From Achatina immaculata (lineage: Eukaryota > Mollusca > Gastropoda > Stylommatophora > Achatinidae), in contig CM019691.1 of the NCBI GenBank assembly GCA_009760885.1, forward strand, positions 28,870,814 through 28,934,813: a DNA stretch of 64,000 bases, in the 5' to 3' direction. The notes beneath the pieces are model-generated. The model was not told the origin of the DNA. It saw nothing but the letters and a program-made list of their open reading frames with translations, and did not search any database. Every line of letters begins with the position of its first letter. The stretch's first letter is position 1. This document shows positions 22,545 through 33,528 of the stretch, in pieces. The position numbers and the translations under genes are program-made.

Positions 22545-22720
22545 AAATCTGGGAAGATAAAGCGGCCAGGTGTGATACTGACCACATCACACTTTCATGT
22601 GCCGAAGGTCATGGAAAATACGGGCCTAACACTATATCCCCAATGTGCCTTAATGGCATGGAAACAAGAATTTTATCTTACCTTTTACCTATTGCTTCCC
22701 CTATACTTCTATTTTTGGCC
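22545..22720 (+). mobile_element. SINE-1 body, head missing
   Basis: Contains AGAGAAATCTGGGAAGATAA, ACTTTCATGTGCCGAAGG and ACGGGCCTAACACTATATCC. No tRNA-like head is present. Lies in intron 1 of the FAM117-family gene. Confidence 0.72.
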
Positions 22721-23103
22721 TTCCTTACCATTTATCATGACTGCAAAGAAATGTTAAAAGGGTTTTTTTGTTTTTATCATTACACGGTGAATTCCATAAG
22801 TCAGTCTTCTCATGTGTGTCATTCTCATTTGGCCACAGTGCGTGTACTCTGTTACACCCTGGCTACTGAAAGTGGCAGTGGGCTACGGCAGAACCGATGG
22901 TCTTGCAGTTTAGTGCAATATTGATTCAGCCATTCCCGCTCTGAATGAAAAAAATATTAGTGTTGTATTAGTATTCAGATTCCAACAGTTTTGTAAGGTA
23001 CCTCAATTCCAAAAACTGATTTTTTTGCTTGCTGTTTTAATATGTGTTTTATGCAGGTAAATCAGTACAGAAACAGTATTTATTTTTGATTTGTTGATTA
23101 CAG

Positions 23104-23267
23104 AGAAAAGCAGGGGACAGAGACACAGTCCAGGACGGGCAAAGCTAAGGGCAAGTTCTGTTGATACTGTAGTACCGTCCTACTTGACTGGCCAGTGGCC
23201 GAAAGACATCAACAGTTACCATCACTATCAATCAGATGGCGTTTTCATGTGTGACAAGTCCACTCAG
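23104..23267 (+). CDS. FAM117/GLCCI1-family gene, coding exon 2
   Basis: The acceptor is TTGATTACAG and the donor CAG/GTTGGT. Entry is phase 1, which completes a Glu codon with exon 1, and exit is phase 0. Residues about 77-131 include the family's most recognisable block, LRASSVDTVVPSYLTGQWPK, followed by CDKSTQ, equivalent to the vertebrate KDKATQTP stretch. Confidence 0.9.
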
Positions 23268-24110
23268 GTTGGTGTGCAAAATTGTTTTCTGGTGCTGTTT
23301 TCCATTTTTTAACCATCCAGTCAATTTTACAGAGGCAGCAACCATTATGTAGAATCACTACAGACAATAGTAATCAAAGAGCCAGGGTCTGTGCAGACGA
23401 CAGTAGTCAAAGAGACTGGATGTAAATGCTTTTATCTAAGTTAGGTGCAAAGGTATTAGCAGACAGGCAGTCCTTTTTTTTTTTATTGAGAACATGGCAG
23501 ACTGCTGAGTCATCTCCACCAGCTTAAGATATCCCTCACAAGTGAATGCTGCCTTGCCAGATACAGACTTTGGAAATACATGCTCCACAAGTGTTCAACT
23601 TTGCACACCTGTATAACTGTACATGCTCATGGGGTCTGGATTTGAGGCACAAGCTACAAGACTTCCACAAAAACTTGTAGAAAATGCTGGACTTTTTCAG
23701 GGCAACTGGGTTCTGAATTTAGCATAACCTAGCATTAGGCCACAGAGAAGGAACACCATTTTTGAAAGGTGTCCAAGGGATATCTCAAGTCTTCTGTGGA
23801 GGTCCCACTAGGCATTTGAATTTTCACACATCCTTATTTTCTAGGCTGGTTCCATTGATCTGTTAAGTGGTGAAATCACATGTTTAGCATTTGATAGTAG
23901 AGATTTATACCCATAAATCAAGACATTAGGCTGTCATTATTTAAAAGGACAATGACTATTCACATTAAAATCACTTCATATGGGCAGCGTTACACTGAGG
24001 TGTAACAGTAAATCCTTCACACCCTTTAAAGTGTTTTGAATGGAAGCTGAGATATCAGTGTTTGGATATGACATGTACAGTTTTTTGGCACAATATAATT
24101 TTATTTTCAG

Positions 24111-24194
24111 ACACTGGAGGTGGAAGGAAAGGCAGAAAGAAAGAAGAGAGGACACAGAAGGTCAGCTTCATATGGTCAGGGTGATCAGTTGAAA
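24111..24194 (+). CDS. FAM117/GLCCI1-family gene, coding exon 3
   Basis: 84 bases (28 codons), phase 0 at both ends, acceptor TTATTTTCAG, donor AAA/GTAAGT. Encodes basic residues then GHRRSASYGQGDQLK, matching the RSASWGSADQL block of the family. Confidence 0.9.
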
Positions 24195-24456
24195 GTAAGT
24201 TCTGTTTAAAAGTATACACATAATATTTTACCATTTGATTTTCCACTGCATCGTTCTCTGAGAAAGTTGAATCAGACAAATATTTGAACTTCTGATTCTG
24301 TTGTAATTGTTCTGTCATGAGTTATTCTGGTTGATCTAGTATTATATTTTTAAAAGGCTTAATTTCTGGACACCAACTGAAGTGCCATATTGTGGTAATG
24401 TAGTATTCTAGAAAATTTGTCAGATATTTCTTTCATATCGCTTTAGAAAAAATAAA

Positions 24457-24785
24457 TCCCCAGTGCTGGGACTTGAATCTGATGCCGCAGGATTAGTAGA
24501 CCGAGCTGGTTGGCTAAGTGGTTAGGCACTTTGTTTACTAATCCTGTGGTACTGGTTTCAATTTCCAGCAGTGGGATTTTTTTCTAGTACACACCAAAAA
24601 GACCCTGGGGTCTACCTAGCCTCTTAAAAATGGGTGCCAGAGAAATCTGGGACGGTAAATGCAGCCAAGGGTGAAACTGACCATTTTACACTTTCATGTG
24701 CTGAAGGTTTTGGAAATACGGGCCTAACACCGTAACCCCAGTATGTCTTAGTGACATGGAGACAGGGATTTTACCTTATCTTTAC
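24457..24785 (+). mobile_element. SINE-1 with an inverted tRNA-like half in front
   Basis: The head at 24499-24576 has an A box TGGCTAAGTGG (24511-24521) and a B-box-like GGTTTCAATTTC (24554-24565). The body follows with GTCTACCTAGCCTCTTAAAA and CGGGCCTAACACCGTAACCC. Immediately upstream, 24457-24498 is an inverted copy of the tRNA-like 3' half (24536-24576), forming a hairpin with the A-box region as its loop. Confidence 0.8.
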
Positions 24786-25467
24786 CAATTTAGAAAAAAG
24801 AAAGAGCTTGCAATGAAGTAATAGGACCAGTCACTTTCACAGAGTTTATTAAAGTTAGGTAACCTTCCCCAACTGATATACCGTCAGACATTAATATCAT
24901 TTTATTCAGGTTAAGTTTGTTCTCTTTATAAACATGTTAAAGCACTGGAAGAAGCATCACAGGCCTGCATGTTACTGATCCCACACACACACACAAAAAA
25001 ACAACAGTTTTGTCAACAATTCAGTTTTTTTTTTTTTTTGTCATCTGAATTTGAAGTACAAAATCAGAGCAGTTTCTCTGTGCTATTAATTTGAAATTCT
25101 GTCAGTTGTATTTCATGAAATATATCAATATGAACCAATATTCACAAGTGTAATTTTTACTTTACCAGCTCTCTGGGATTTGAAAACTTAACTTTTACCG
25201 TTGTTTGTTATTATATCAAAACTGATTGCACCAGTTTTAACAGCTGATGAAACATTGTCCATAAGAACTTTGGTCTTCTCAGCATTTATTTTGCATTTAT
25301 CATCTACTTTCTGTCACAACATAAAGGAAATTCTTTTCAAGCAAAGAAGGGTTTTAGTGCATTTCATGCACAGCCTAATTGTGATTTATGAGTTTGGTGT
25401 TTACTGATTTAGTCCATGATCTCCCACCTCCCCCTCCCAATTAAAGAATTTCAGCAGCAGCTTTATA

Positions 25468-25640
25468 CAGTAAAATCTCATTATAACAGACTTCAAGGGG
25501 ATTGGCAAACTATATCTCACTATAGCCCACTATATCCAGAGTAAAATATGTACATATGAGTGCAGTCAGGACCTGTGGACATGGTCCATTATTGCCAAGT
25601 CTCCGTTATAGACAGGGTCCGTCATTGTGGGATTTCACTG
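25468..25640. mobile_element. pogo/Tigger-like MITE
   Basis: 173 bp with imperfect terminal inverted repeats: left CAGTAAAATCTCATTATAAC; right end, read inward, CAGTGAAATCCCACAATGAC. Flanked by TA on the left (25466-25467) and TG on the right. The CAGTRAAAYCTC start is characteristic of pogo/Tigger elements. No coding region. In intron 3 of the FAM117-family gene. Confidence 0.65.
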
Positions 25641-25726
25641 TGTCTCAACTGGGCAAGATGTAAGTGTTAATTGTGACTGTATTTTTAAAATTATTCCTTT
25701 TTTTTTTCCTGTTTCTTTTTCTGCAG

Positions 25727-25951
25727 CTTCAGTTCATAAAGCAGCATTTACAGAAATCAAAGGAAGGCAGCAGATATGTTGACGGAAAGCAGCGATCCAG
25801 TCCCATTCCAGGCAATCACTTGGCCCTCTCACTGACAGCCCCACCGGCTCTTTGTTTGCAGCAGACCAAGACAGTTGTTCTTTCAGCAGGGCACACACCA
25901 AAGCAAAATATGAATAGATACCAGAGGAATAGTGTGGAAGGTTTAAATACT
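25727..25951 (+). CDS. FAM117/GLCCI1-family gene, coding exon 4
   Basis: 75 codons, phase 0 at both ends, acceptor TTTCTGCAG, donor ACT/GTAAGA. Begins LQFIKQHLQKSKEGSRY, a short predicted helix equivalent to the IAKLRQQLQRSK segment of vertebrate homologues, and ends RNSVEGLNT. Confidence 0.92.
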
Positions 25952-25983
25952 GTAAGACTCAGTTTGTGGGCATGTTTCTTTTG

Positions 25984-27060
25984 TTAATGTGTGTGTGTGT
26001 GTGTGATAAACAGTTGTTTCTGACAAATGAGTTTGTGAGTATAAAGTTTCCTTATGCCCTTGAGCAGTAAAGAAAAGTACTTTTTTTTTAGAGAGGGCTG
26101 TACAGCAGTAAAATTCATGAAGCTGAGGAAACTACAGTTTAATGTGAGGAATAATGGAAGATTTAGCAAAGAAAACAATAGTTCTCAGTGCTCTTAGGGA
26201 AAACACATTTTCTAGCATATGCCCCAGTGTAAAAGCATTATAGTTCCTTTCATTAATAACTTAACTTTTTCAATACTGCACAGCCCTTTACAACTGCTTC
26301 CTGTCTTCGCTTTCCCCCCATAGACCCAGTAAGGGCTGTTTTTTTTTTCCCGTTGAAAACTCACTGTATCTTTTCATTTAATCAGTCAGAGCTCTTCTCC
26401 AACAAAAGTTTAACTTCCTGTCAAGCCTGTTAATGTAAGTTTTGAAATTCATCCATTTCACCGATTCGAGTATAATTTTTAAGTGGTGTTTTAAATCGGT
26501 AGGCAAAATGGTCACACTGACCAACTTGACCGATCTTACTGCATGTGTTTCTGGCAGTTAGATTTATTGGATGTCAAAAACATCCCCAAACATTGATGCA
26601 AATAATGTTTTCTTGTTGACCTACATATTTCATATTGGATTATGACACAGTGGTGGTTTTCTCAGCCAAAAGAAATTTTTTGTTAGCACCCAAAACTGTT
26701 TCCATCTTTTCATACCAGTTCTTTTCTTTTATTTTCTTTTTTTTATTTATGACAAATAACTTCATTTATGGAATCAGCATCCATTTCCACTTATTCTGAT
26801 AGAATTAATTTGTTAAGTGACTTTTACACTGGGACCCTCCCCCCTGCTATCACAACACTTGCTCGGTCATGTCTGCGTCAGTACCATAGTAAGGCCCATG
26901 GTTTTTAGCTGAGGCATCGAAAGAGTTAAAGTTCATGGCAGCTGATACCCCTGGGAACAGCTGTGTTAAGAACACACTTATCTTACCATAGTCTTTGTGA
27001 GACAGGGAACATAGATCTATTTGCTTAAAAACTCTGACCTACTTCTCTAGCCCAGAAATC
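25984..27060. other. Intron 4 sequence, nothing recognised except a GT run
   Basis: A GT microsatellite is at 25988-26004; several T-runs occur. No exon or known repeat is seen. Confidence 0.35.
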
Positions 27061-27079
27061 AGCAATCAACACTGATTGT

Positions 27080-27595
27080 AACTGTTATTTTTGTAAAATG
27101 TAATGTCAGGTTGGTGGACAGATGGGGACATGGAGATCACTGGTGGGGATGAGGAAAATCTGGTGTGAAACCAATGAATCCAGGACGTGACAAGCCTATG
27201 GGTCTTTACAACAATGGCTATCAGAATGATGTAAACAAAACAGAGCCAGTAAACCATAGATGGTGGGGAATGGATATCATTCAGGCACTCATTGGGTTCC
27301 TCATCCCAAAGTCAGACTGTCTCTGTGGAACTGTCTCAAAGTCATTTGACCAGCCAGCATTACATGCTGGATCTGACATGGAGAAGAGGGTTAAGTACAG
27401 CCACCAGAGGCTGGAAAACAAAGTTTTGGCCAGGCCAGCCTACACCACTGTCTTCATGGCAGTGGTAGCAAGACCACAGTCTGCCATAGCAAGGAAAGCT
27501 GCTGAAGTCGGAGGTACCCAGCCAAAAGGCGCATGGCAAAAATCAGGGTACCATTCATAATCGCCATTGTGTGCGTACGAAGAAGAAGAATATGT
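27080..27595 (+). repeat. Unclassified element with a GAA tail
   Basis: A GC-richer block ends in GTGTGCGTACGAAGAAGAAG, a simple-repeat tail as seen at LINE and SINE 3' ends. The open frame at 27165-27560 has no recognised motif. It is probably a non-autonomous retroelement in intron 4. Confidence 0.4.
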
Positions 27596-27898
27596 GCAGC
27601 TGGTGTCATGAAGATTTTATAACATGACCATCATATCAGATGAGGATTGAGTTACAGTGTTTCTTTTTCCCCCAAATTAGATTTGAAGAAGTGAGTTTCT
27701 CAGAAAGCTCATTTCCCAGTCCCAGAGTTTCTCAGTTTCCATATGTAAGAATAACATCATTATTGCATTATTCAGTTATAAATAAAGAATGTTTACATTT
27801 TGCCTAGTACAGTGCTATGTTCTATCACTTTATTATGTTCAGGTCTCATCATTTCATATTTGTTGAAAAGGTGTATTTTGCCTGTGCATGTTTTTCAG

Positions 27899-27967
27899 GA
27901 GATAGAAAAGCTTTCCACTTTTTATGGTTTATCTTCAGCTGATGGTGATGATGGAGATGTTTTCAAA
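27899..27967 (+). CDS. FAM117/GLCCI1-family gene, coding exon 5
   Basis: 23 codons, phase 0 at both ends, acceptor GTTTTTCAG, donor AAA/GTAAGA. Starts EIEKL, directly continuing the conserved EGLN-xEIEK junction of the family, then an acidic ADGDDGDVF stretch. Confidence 0.9.
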
Positions 27968-28054
27968 GTAAGATTTTTCTATTTTTTTTAGATAAGTTAT
28001 ATAGTAAGTTGTAAGAAATTGTAAAATTATGTGTAGGTGAATATGGATTTTGAC

Positions 28055-28215
28055 TTCGATTATTGAGGAAAAACAGTGATGGTTGGGGCATGTGCTCTGG
28101 ATAACTGGTGACTCACTACCAAAAATAGCACTGAGATGAACGCCTCAAGGGAACAGGAGTAAGGGTAGACCAGGGAAGACATGGAGAAGAATAACAGAGA
28201 GGATGTTGAACATAT
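28055..28215 (+). mobile_element. LINE family B fragment
   Basis: Matches the C-terminal coding part of family B: the region equivalent to LGHVLRMTDNSLPKIALRWT and RPKETWRRTTERML, with stops. In intron 5 of the FAM117-family gene. Confidence 0.8.
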
Positions 28216-28370
28216 TTTTTTATGACTTGTTGAAGCATGATTTATAATGTGAATAATAGAAACAACAAAGCATACACACACATACGCTACATCATACCAC
28301 CTTTTTTTTTTGCATCTAGTAATTTTCATGAGGTGAGCTGAGCATTGACATGTAAGTTGTTTGCGGGCAG

Positions 28371-28605
28371 GAAATCCCAGATGGACACAGAGCACCACCA
28401 CCAGAAGTGATGCGCCTGAGTAGCACCCGCAGCGTGAACACACAGACACCTAGCCACCTGGAACATACTTTGACCAGTTCATCATTAATAACAATGAGCA
28501 GGTCTGCTTCCATCAGTCCAGCTGTCACTCCCAGGCCAGGTAGTACAGACACCCATCTGATCTCCAGAAGCAGATCAAACTCCACTGAGAGCAAATCTAG
28601 CAAAG
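28371..28605 (+). CDS. FAM117/GLCCI1-family gene, coding exon 6
   Basis: The acceptor is TTGCGGGCAG and the donor AAAG/GTATGT; it exits in phase 1. Starts EIPDGHRAPPPEVMR, then SSTRSVNTQTPSHL and a Ser/Thr-rich tail with repeated RSxS motifs (SRSASISP, SRSRSNSTESKSS), likely phosphorylation sites. Confidence 0.92.
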
Positions 28606-28739
28606 GTATGTCAGATATTTTTTTTTTCAGTTTCACTGTTTCAGTTTGTTGGAGCTTTGAGAATTGTTATGCAAGTGCAGTAACAAGATTTTGTCCATTT
28701 TATACCAAAACTTTATTGCACATTCATACTTTTTTTTAA

Positions 28740-29438
28740 CTCTTCCCGTGCCACAGGACGAAATGCAGACGTTCGGTTGGGTGCTGGAATAAAAGCGCGG
28801 GTCTTGATCTGTATAGGGGGTATAGTTGTAAAATTGAATGGAAAACAATATTTCCATGTACTTCCGTGTACTTATTATGTTTCAAAATATAAAAAAATGT
28901 ATGAAAATTTCATAAATGCAGAGTTTTTTAGGAAAAAAGAAGTAATGTGATGTTTTTAGACAATAATTGTGCCCAGATCACCATCGGCTAGGTCTAGATC
29001 TACACTACTTACCATCTGAGATGTCTAGATCTACTTGTCGATCTCGTATTGTGATTCTGTGTTGCATTCTCGCTAAATTAATGTCTGAAATAACCTCCTA
29101 CTCCTAACTACTTCTCCAGTCATCTAAATATGTCTAGATCTACTTGGGATACATTCAAGAGCAGTGGGGTGGTCACAGGCCATATCCATACTCCTATCTA
29201 CATCATCAAAAGTTGAAAATTTTCGATGTTTCTCTTCCTTTTTCTCGCTCGGCATCGCTCATATCTAAGGACTCTTTCACCATTTTGAAAAGTGTCACCG
29301 GAAATGCGGACAAAATATATACAATCTAAATGTTACGCCAGTTGTTTTATTGAAACAAACCAAGAGTCTTTATACCGACCATTGGCACAAATCGAAAAAC
29401 CAGAAGGATCGCTACAGTGACCCATGGCACGGGAAGAG
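28740..29438 (+). mobile_element. piggyBac-like MITE, copy 1, 699 bp
   Basis: Flanked by TTAA on both sides (28736-28739 and 29439-29442), with terminal inverted repeats CTCTTCCCGTGCCA and its complement. The interior repeats the palindrome-containing GTCTAGATCTAC. No transposase is readable. TTAA target duplication is diagnostic of piggyBac-type transposition. In intron 6. Confidence 0.8.
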
Positions 29439-30044
29439 TTAATACACAAATTTGGGGGGGGGGTGAGTAATATTTTATGTTTACAAACCAAAATAGTATT
29501 AAAATATAAAAACTAATGACATGTTTTTTTTTTTACATTTGTTCACTTTTTTTTTATAAATCATGAAAAGCATATTACTTGATAATCTTAAAAATTAAGA
29601 ATGGTATCATTGCCAGTTAGTGACAGTCACCTGTTTGTTCATTGGAGCTATATTTCCCTATTGTTTGTTCATTGTTTGTGGTCTGGTTGTAAGCATCTAA
29701 CAGTACATTACTTATGATATTTACCATAGTAATCAGTGGTAAATTAGAGACAACATACTGGAATTTATTGAAAATTGCTACTGTTATTGCATTACCCTGC
29801 CAAATGTTGTTGTATGGTTACCAATACAAGTAGACCTATGGTAGTTTAGGCCGCGCCCTAACTTTTAAACTGTCTGGGTCATAGACATAACATTAGAAAA
29901 CAGCATTCCAAGTAAATTGAGTATCAGTGTGAGCCAGGTTATTAGGTTTCATGAGTGATTGATGTATTGGCTTGTACTACTTCAGCAGAACTGTGGTTTG
30001 TGATATGATATCAGTAAAGATATCAAGCAAGTTAGCTCACATTT

Positions 30045-30118
30045 TTTAGCTTTGGCTTCACATTTATAGGGTCAGTGCAGCATTTGAGGTAAGAATGCCA
30101 GCACCTGTCCTCGCTGCC
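30045..30118 (-). mobile_element. SINE-2 fragment
   Basis: Shares GTCAGTGCAGCATTTGAGGT and ATGCCAGCACCTGTCCTCGC with the copy at 39835-40090. Confidence 0.6.
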
Positions 30119-30406
30119 AGTATTTATAAGGTTAACAGCATGTTTTGCTTAAGAAGTTCTGCAGGAGAATATTCAGTAGCATAGTGTCTTGAACCAAGAG
30201 CCTGTTGAGGAGAGGGCTATGTTCACCGAAAATGTGAAGTTTTTAGTATTTTTCTAAAATATTCCTTGCCAGTTCATATGTGTATCTTATATGCTAGTGC
30301 ATCTTATATGGTGGGAAATAAGGTATTTGTTGAACTTTTGAAACGGCCGTAATATGGTCAATATTAATATCTTTATAACTTTGTCCTCCCCCCCCTGTCA
30401 TCTAAG

Positions 30407-30536
30407 AAGCAGGTGATGCAGAAACTTCTCCAGATCCTACTGCACACCTTCCAAGTCCCAGGCTTGAGAAATCCTGCCCGTTTGTACGTGAACCACCTGA
30501 TGGTTGTGAGAAAGTCACAGTGGTGGAAGAATCAAG
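30407..30536 (+). CDS. FAM117/GLCCI1-family gene, coding exon 7
   Basis: The acceptor is TCATCTAAG after a C-run, an unusual AAG-type site; the donor is CAAG/GTACTG; it exits in phase 2. Encodes AGDAETSPDPT, HLPSPRLEKSCPF and REPPDGCEKVTVVEES, equivalent to the EPPEGCERVKVFEE block of vertebrate homologues. Confidence 0.88.
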
Positions 30537-30775
30537 GTACTGAGCACCTTCTTTTGCATGTTTGTTGGATCCATTTTGTTCCATATAGGGAGAAAATAGT
30601 TTGCTGCTTGTTTGTATCTGTAAAATAAAGCTCAGTTAACCTTCACTGTTATAGAAATGACAACCTGTGGATTAATCTCCATAAAAATCTTACACACACA
30701 CAATCTTTTGACCAGGAAGAGGCAAACTTTCTAAAGTGAATTTCTGGCTTTTAAGGGGTACAAAATTATAAATCC

Positions 30776-31322
30776 ATTCATTCATTCATTCATCTGCATG
30801 TCCCTTGTGGAACTTTGCCTCCCTAACAGCACTCCTGTAGGCCTCTCAGTTATGAGAAAGATGCTGATGCATCCAATTGCAGATCATCAACGATGTCTTG
30901 CAGCCATCTTCGCCTTGGTCTTCCTCTCTTTCTTTTTCCCATTATGTACCCTTCTGAGGCGGTCTTCTCTAAATTATCATGACATTTATTGTGTCCAAAA
31001 TATTTAAGTTTTCTCTGTTTAATCCTCTTTACTAGCCAGCCTTCTTCAATATTAAGTTCTTGTAGTATGGATATATTTGTTCTTTTTTTGTGTCTGATAT
31101 ATGAAGAACTCTTCTGTAGCATTTACATTTATGTGTTTCTCACCTGTTAAATGTCCAGGTCTCACAGGCATATGTTGCGATGGGAAAGATGCATGCCCTT
31201 AAAAATCTTATTTTTGTAATTCTCTCTGTTCTTCTCCACAGATTCTTTAGTTGTTTTACTTTCTGAAGAGCGATAGATGTCCTCCTTTTAATTTCCCTCA
31301 TTATATCTCCATTACTAGTTAG
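30776..31322 (-). mobile_element. LINE family A fragment
   Basis: The minus strand gives SILQELNIEEGWLVKRIKQR, KLKYFGH, KRKRGRPRRRWLQDIVDDLQ and ends in a clear GAAT/ATGA tandem tail at 30776-30795. A probable duplication reading TTATAAA then CC lies at each end (about 30768 and 31322). In intron 7. Confidence 0.82.
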
Positions 31323-31735
31323 TTATAAAGCCATTACCCAAAACTAATTTTCTCCTAGTAGTAAAGACAAGAGGTTATGAAGAATAATTTGTCTTGAACT
31401 TTAGCCTTTGTAAGCAGTTTGGAAAATCATGTTATTTATAAGCCATTAGACAGATATATCCCCCGTGTGGTACCCGGGATCTGCAAAGAATAGGACCACT
31501 GTACCCTACCATGCATGATCGTAAAAGGCGACTAAGGAGGGTTCAGCATAGGGCCAGCAACCCTATCTGGTAAAAAAACTATCAGACTGCTACAGAAACG
31601 TAAGCAAGGGAAAAACCAAATGCAGGTGGAAGGAGTAATGCGTATCAGGAAACTGAGCCCATGAAGGTTGTGGATGAAAGCCAGCCACTGGAAGTCCCCA
31701 GCCCGACTGCAGACCTCCTGGAACAAGATGCAAAT

Positions 31736-32783
31736 CTCTCTCTCTCTCTGAACCTTAAGTGCCCAGGGCACATGGGGCTTCCGCAAGGGTTTTCCACAAA
31801 TGCCTGTCTTTCGCCTTTTTTTCTGCTCTTGCCCAGGTGAGCCCTCTATTGCTCAACATCCTTTCTGTTGTTCTTCTCCATGTCTCTTTTGGTCTACCCT
31901 TACTTCTGTTCCCCTGTGGTGTCCATCTTAGTGCTATTTTTGGTAGTGAGTTGTCAGTCATTCGGAGCACATGTCCCAACCATCGCCATCGTCTTTCCTC
32001 AATAATTGTTGTCAGTGGTTTCATCTGCATTTCTGCCAATAAGATGTTATTTCTTATGGTGTTTGGCCAAAATATTTTTTTAATTCTACGTAAACATTTA
32101 GTCTGGAAAGAATTCAACTTGTTTTCTATGGTTTTGGTGATTTTCCAGCATTCACTTCCATAGAGTAGTACACTTAGAACATTACTCTTAAATATCCTGA
32201 TTTTCATATTTATGCTTAGTTTATTTGATTTCCATATATTCTGCAGCATTGCAAAAGCCTGGTTTGCTTTAGTAAGTCTGCTGTTGATGTCCTCTGTGCT
32301 GTCTCCATTTTCTATTACTCTGCTGCCAAGGTATACAAATTCGTTGACCTCCTCCACTAACTTGTTATCTACTCTGAGTACATTTCTGTTGTTCACATTT
32401 TGCTTCATTAACTTTGTCTTTCCTACGTTGATCTTTAGTCCTATGTTGTTTGCATTCTGGGTTAACTTGTTTATTTTATCTTGCATATCTTTGTGACTGC
32501 TTGATAATAGACAAATGTCGTCCGCAAAGTCAAGGTCCTCCAGCACTGTGTTAAGGGTCCATTGTAATCCTCTGCGTTTGTCTGATGTTGCCTCCTTCAT
32601 TAACCAGTCTACTGCCAAGATAAATAATGTTGGTGATAGTACACATCCCTGTTTCACTCCTGTTTGTACCCTAAAGCTGCTGGAGGTATGTTCTCCACAG
32701 ATAACTTTGCACTGAAAACCCTCGTATAGGGCTTTGATTACATTAACTATTTTATGGGGGAGGCCATGCCATCTTAGGATTTT
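31736..32783 (-). mobile_element. 5'-truncated family-B LINE inserted in copy 2
   Basis: On the minus strand it runs from KILRWHGLPHKIVN to the stop codon, an open reverse transcriptase C-terminal half (GVKQGCVLSPTLFILAVDWL, LDFADDICLLSSSHKD), and ends in an AG tail seen as CT repeats at 31736-31750. A 12-base exact duplication, CAAGATGCAAAT, flanks it at 31724-31735 and 32784-32795, within the host LINE just before its QIGSWNV codons. Confidence 0.93.
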
Positions 32784-32787
32784 CAAG

Positions 32788-33528
32788 ATGCAAATAGGCA
32801 GCTGGAATGTAAGAACACTAAAACAGACTGGAAAACTAGCACAAACCATCAAGGAAATGCACAGATACAAACTAGACATACTAGGAATACCAGAAGCAAG
32901 ATGGACAGGACAAGGCAGAAGGAAATTAACAACACAGCACACAGAAGATACAATAATATGGTCAGGTAAAGAAGATCTTCATGAAGGAGGAGTAGCATTG
33001 ATTATAACAAAAGAAGCATCAAGAGCATTGCTGAAATGGACCCCAATAAATGAGAGATTATTATATGCACGGTTCAACTCAAGATTCACGAAGCTGTCTA
33101 TTATAGTTTGTTATGCACCAACAGAAGCAGATGAAGAGGAATTAAAAGATTTTTACAACAGCCTCCAAGCAACAGTAGAAACAATACCCAAGCATGATAT
33201 GCTACTCATCTTGGGCGACTTCAATGCAAAAGTAGGTGAAGGAAATGAAGATAGAAGAAGAATCATGGGAAGAGAAGGAATTGGAGAAATAAATGAAAAT
33301 GGAGAAAGACTGTGCAGTTTCTGTGAAGAAAACATGATGACCATCGGAGGGACAATTTTCCAACACAAAAACATCCATAAGGTGACTTGGAGGTCACCAG
33401 ATAAAACCACAGAAAACCAAATCGATCACATACTAATAAACAAGTGGAAACGGTCACTACAAGATGTACGAGCAAGGAAAGGAGCAGATGTAGGAAGTGA
33501 TCACAACCTTCTGGTAGCAAAAAAATAA
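32788..33528 (+). CDS. LINE family B copy 2, endonuclease part
   Basis: An apurinic-type endonuclease domain of the exonuclease III-like fold, which nicks target DNA for LINE insertion. Visible motifs are QIGSWNVRTL, LGIPEARWTGQG, VCYAPTEADEEE, LLILGDFNAKVGEGN (Asp and Asn of the active site), TWRSPDKTTENQIDHIL and GSDHNLLV (terminal SDH motif). The frame ends at 33526-33528 because an A-run at 33519-33525 has seven A where copy 1 has five. The ATG at 32788 precedes QIGSWNV; in copy 1 an upstream in-frame ATG exists, and here that part is separated by the inserted sister LINE. The enzyme would act in the nucleus if made. Confidence 0.85.
   Translation: MQIGSWNVRTLKQTGKLAQTIKEMHRYKLDILGIPEARWTGQGRRKLTTQHTEDTIIWSGKEDLHEGGVALIITKEASRALLKWTPINERLLYARFNSRFTKLSIIVCYAPTEADEEELKDFYNSLQATVETIPKHDMLLILGDFNAKVGEGNEDRRRIMGREGIGEINENGERLCSFCEENMMTIGGTIFQHKNIHKVTWRSPDKTTENQIDHILINKWKRSLQDVRARKGADVGSDHNLLVAKK

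Noticed and set aside
27165..27560. 131-codon open frame
   Set aside because: It starts mid-element, ends before a GAA tail and lies inside intron 4; no motif or splice context. Annotated as an unclassified repeat.
31755..32942. 395-codon minus-strand open frame with an RT domain and a novel N-terminus
   Set aside because: The first 50 or so residues are antisense reading of the host LINE endonuclease; the rest is the nested family-B copy. It is a chance fusion across the insertion border.
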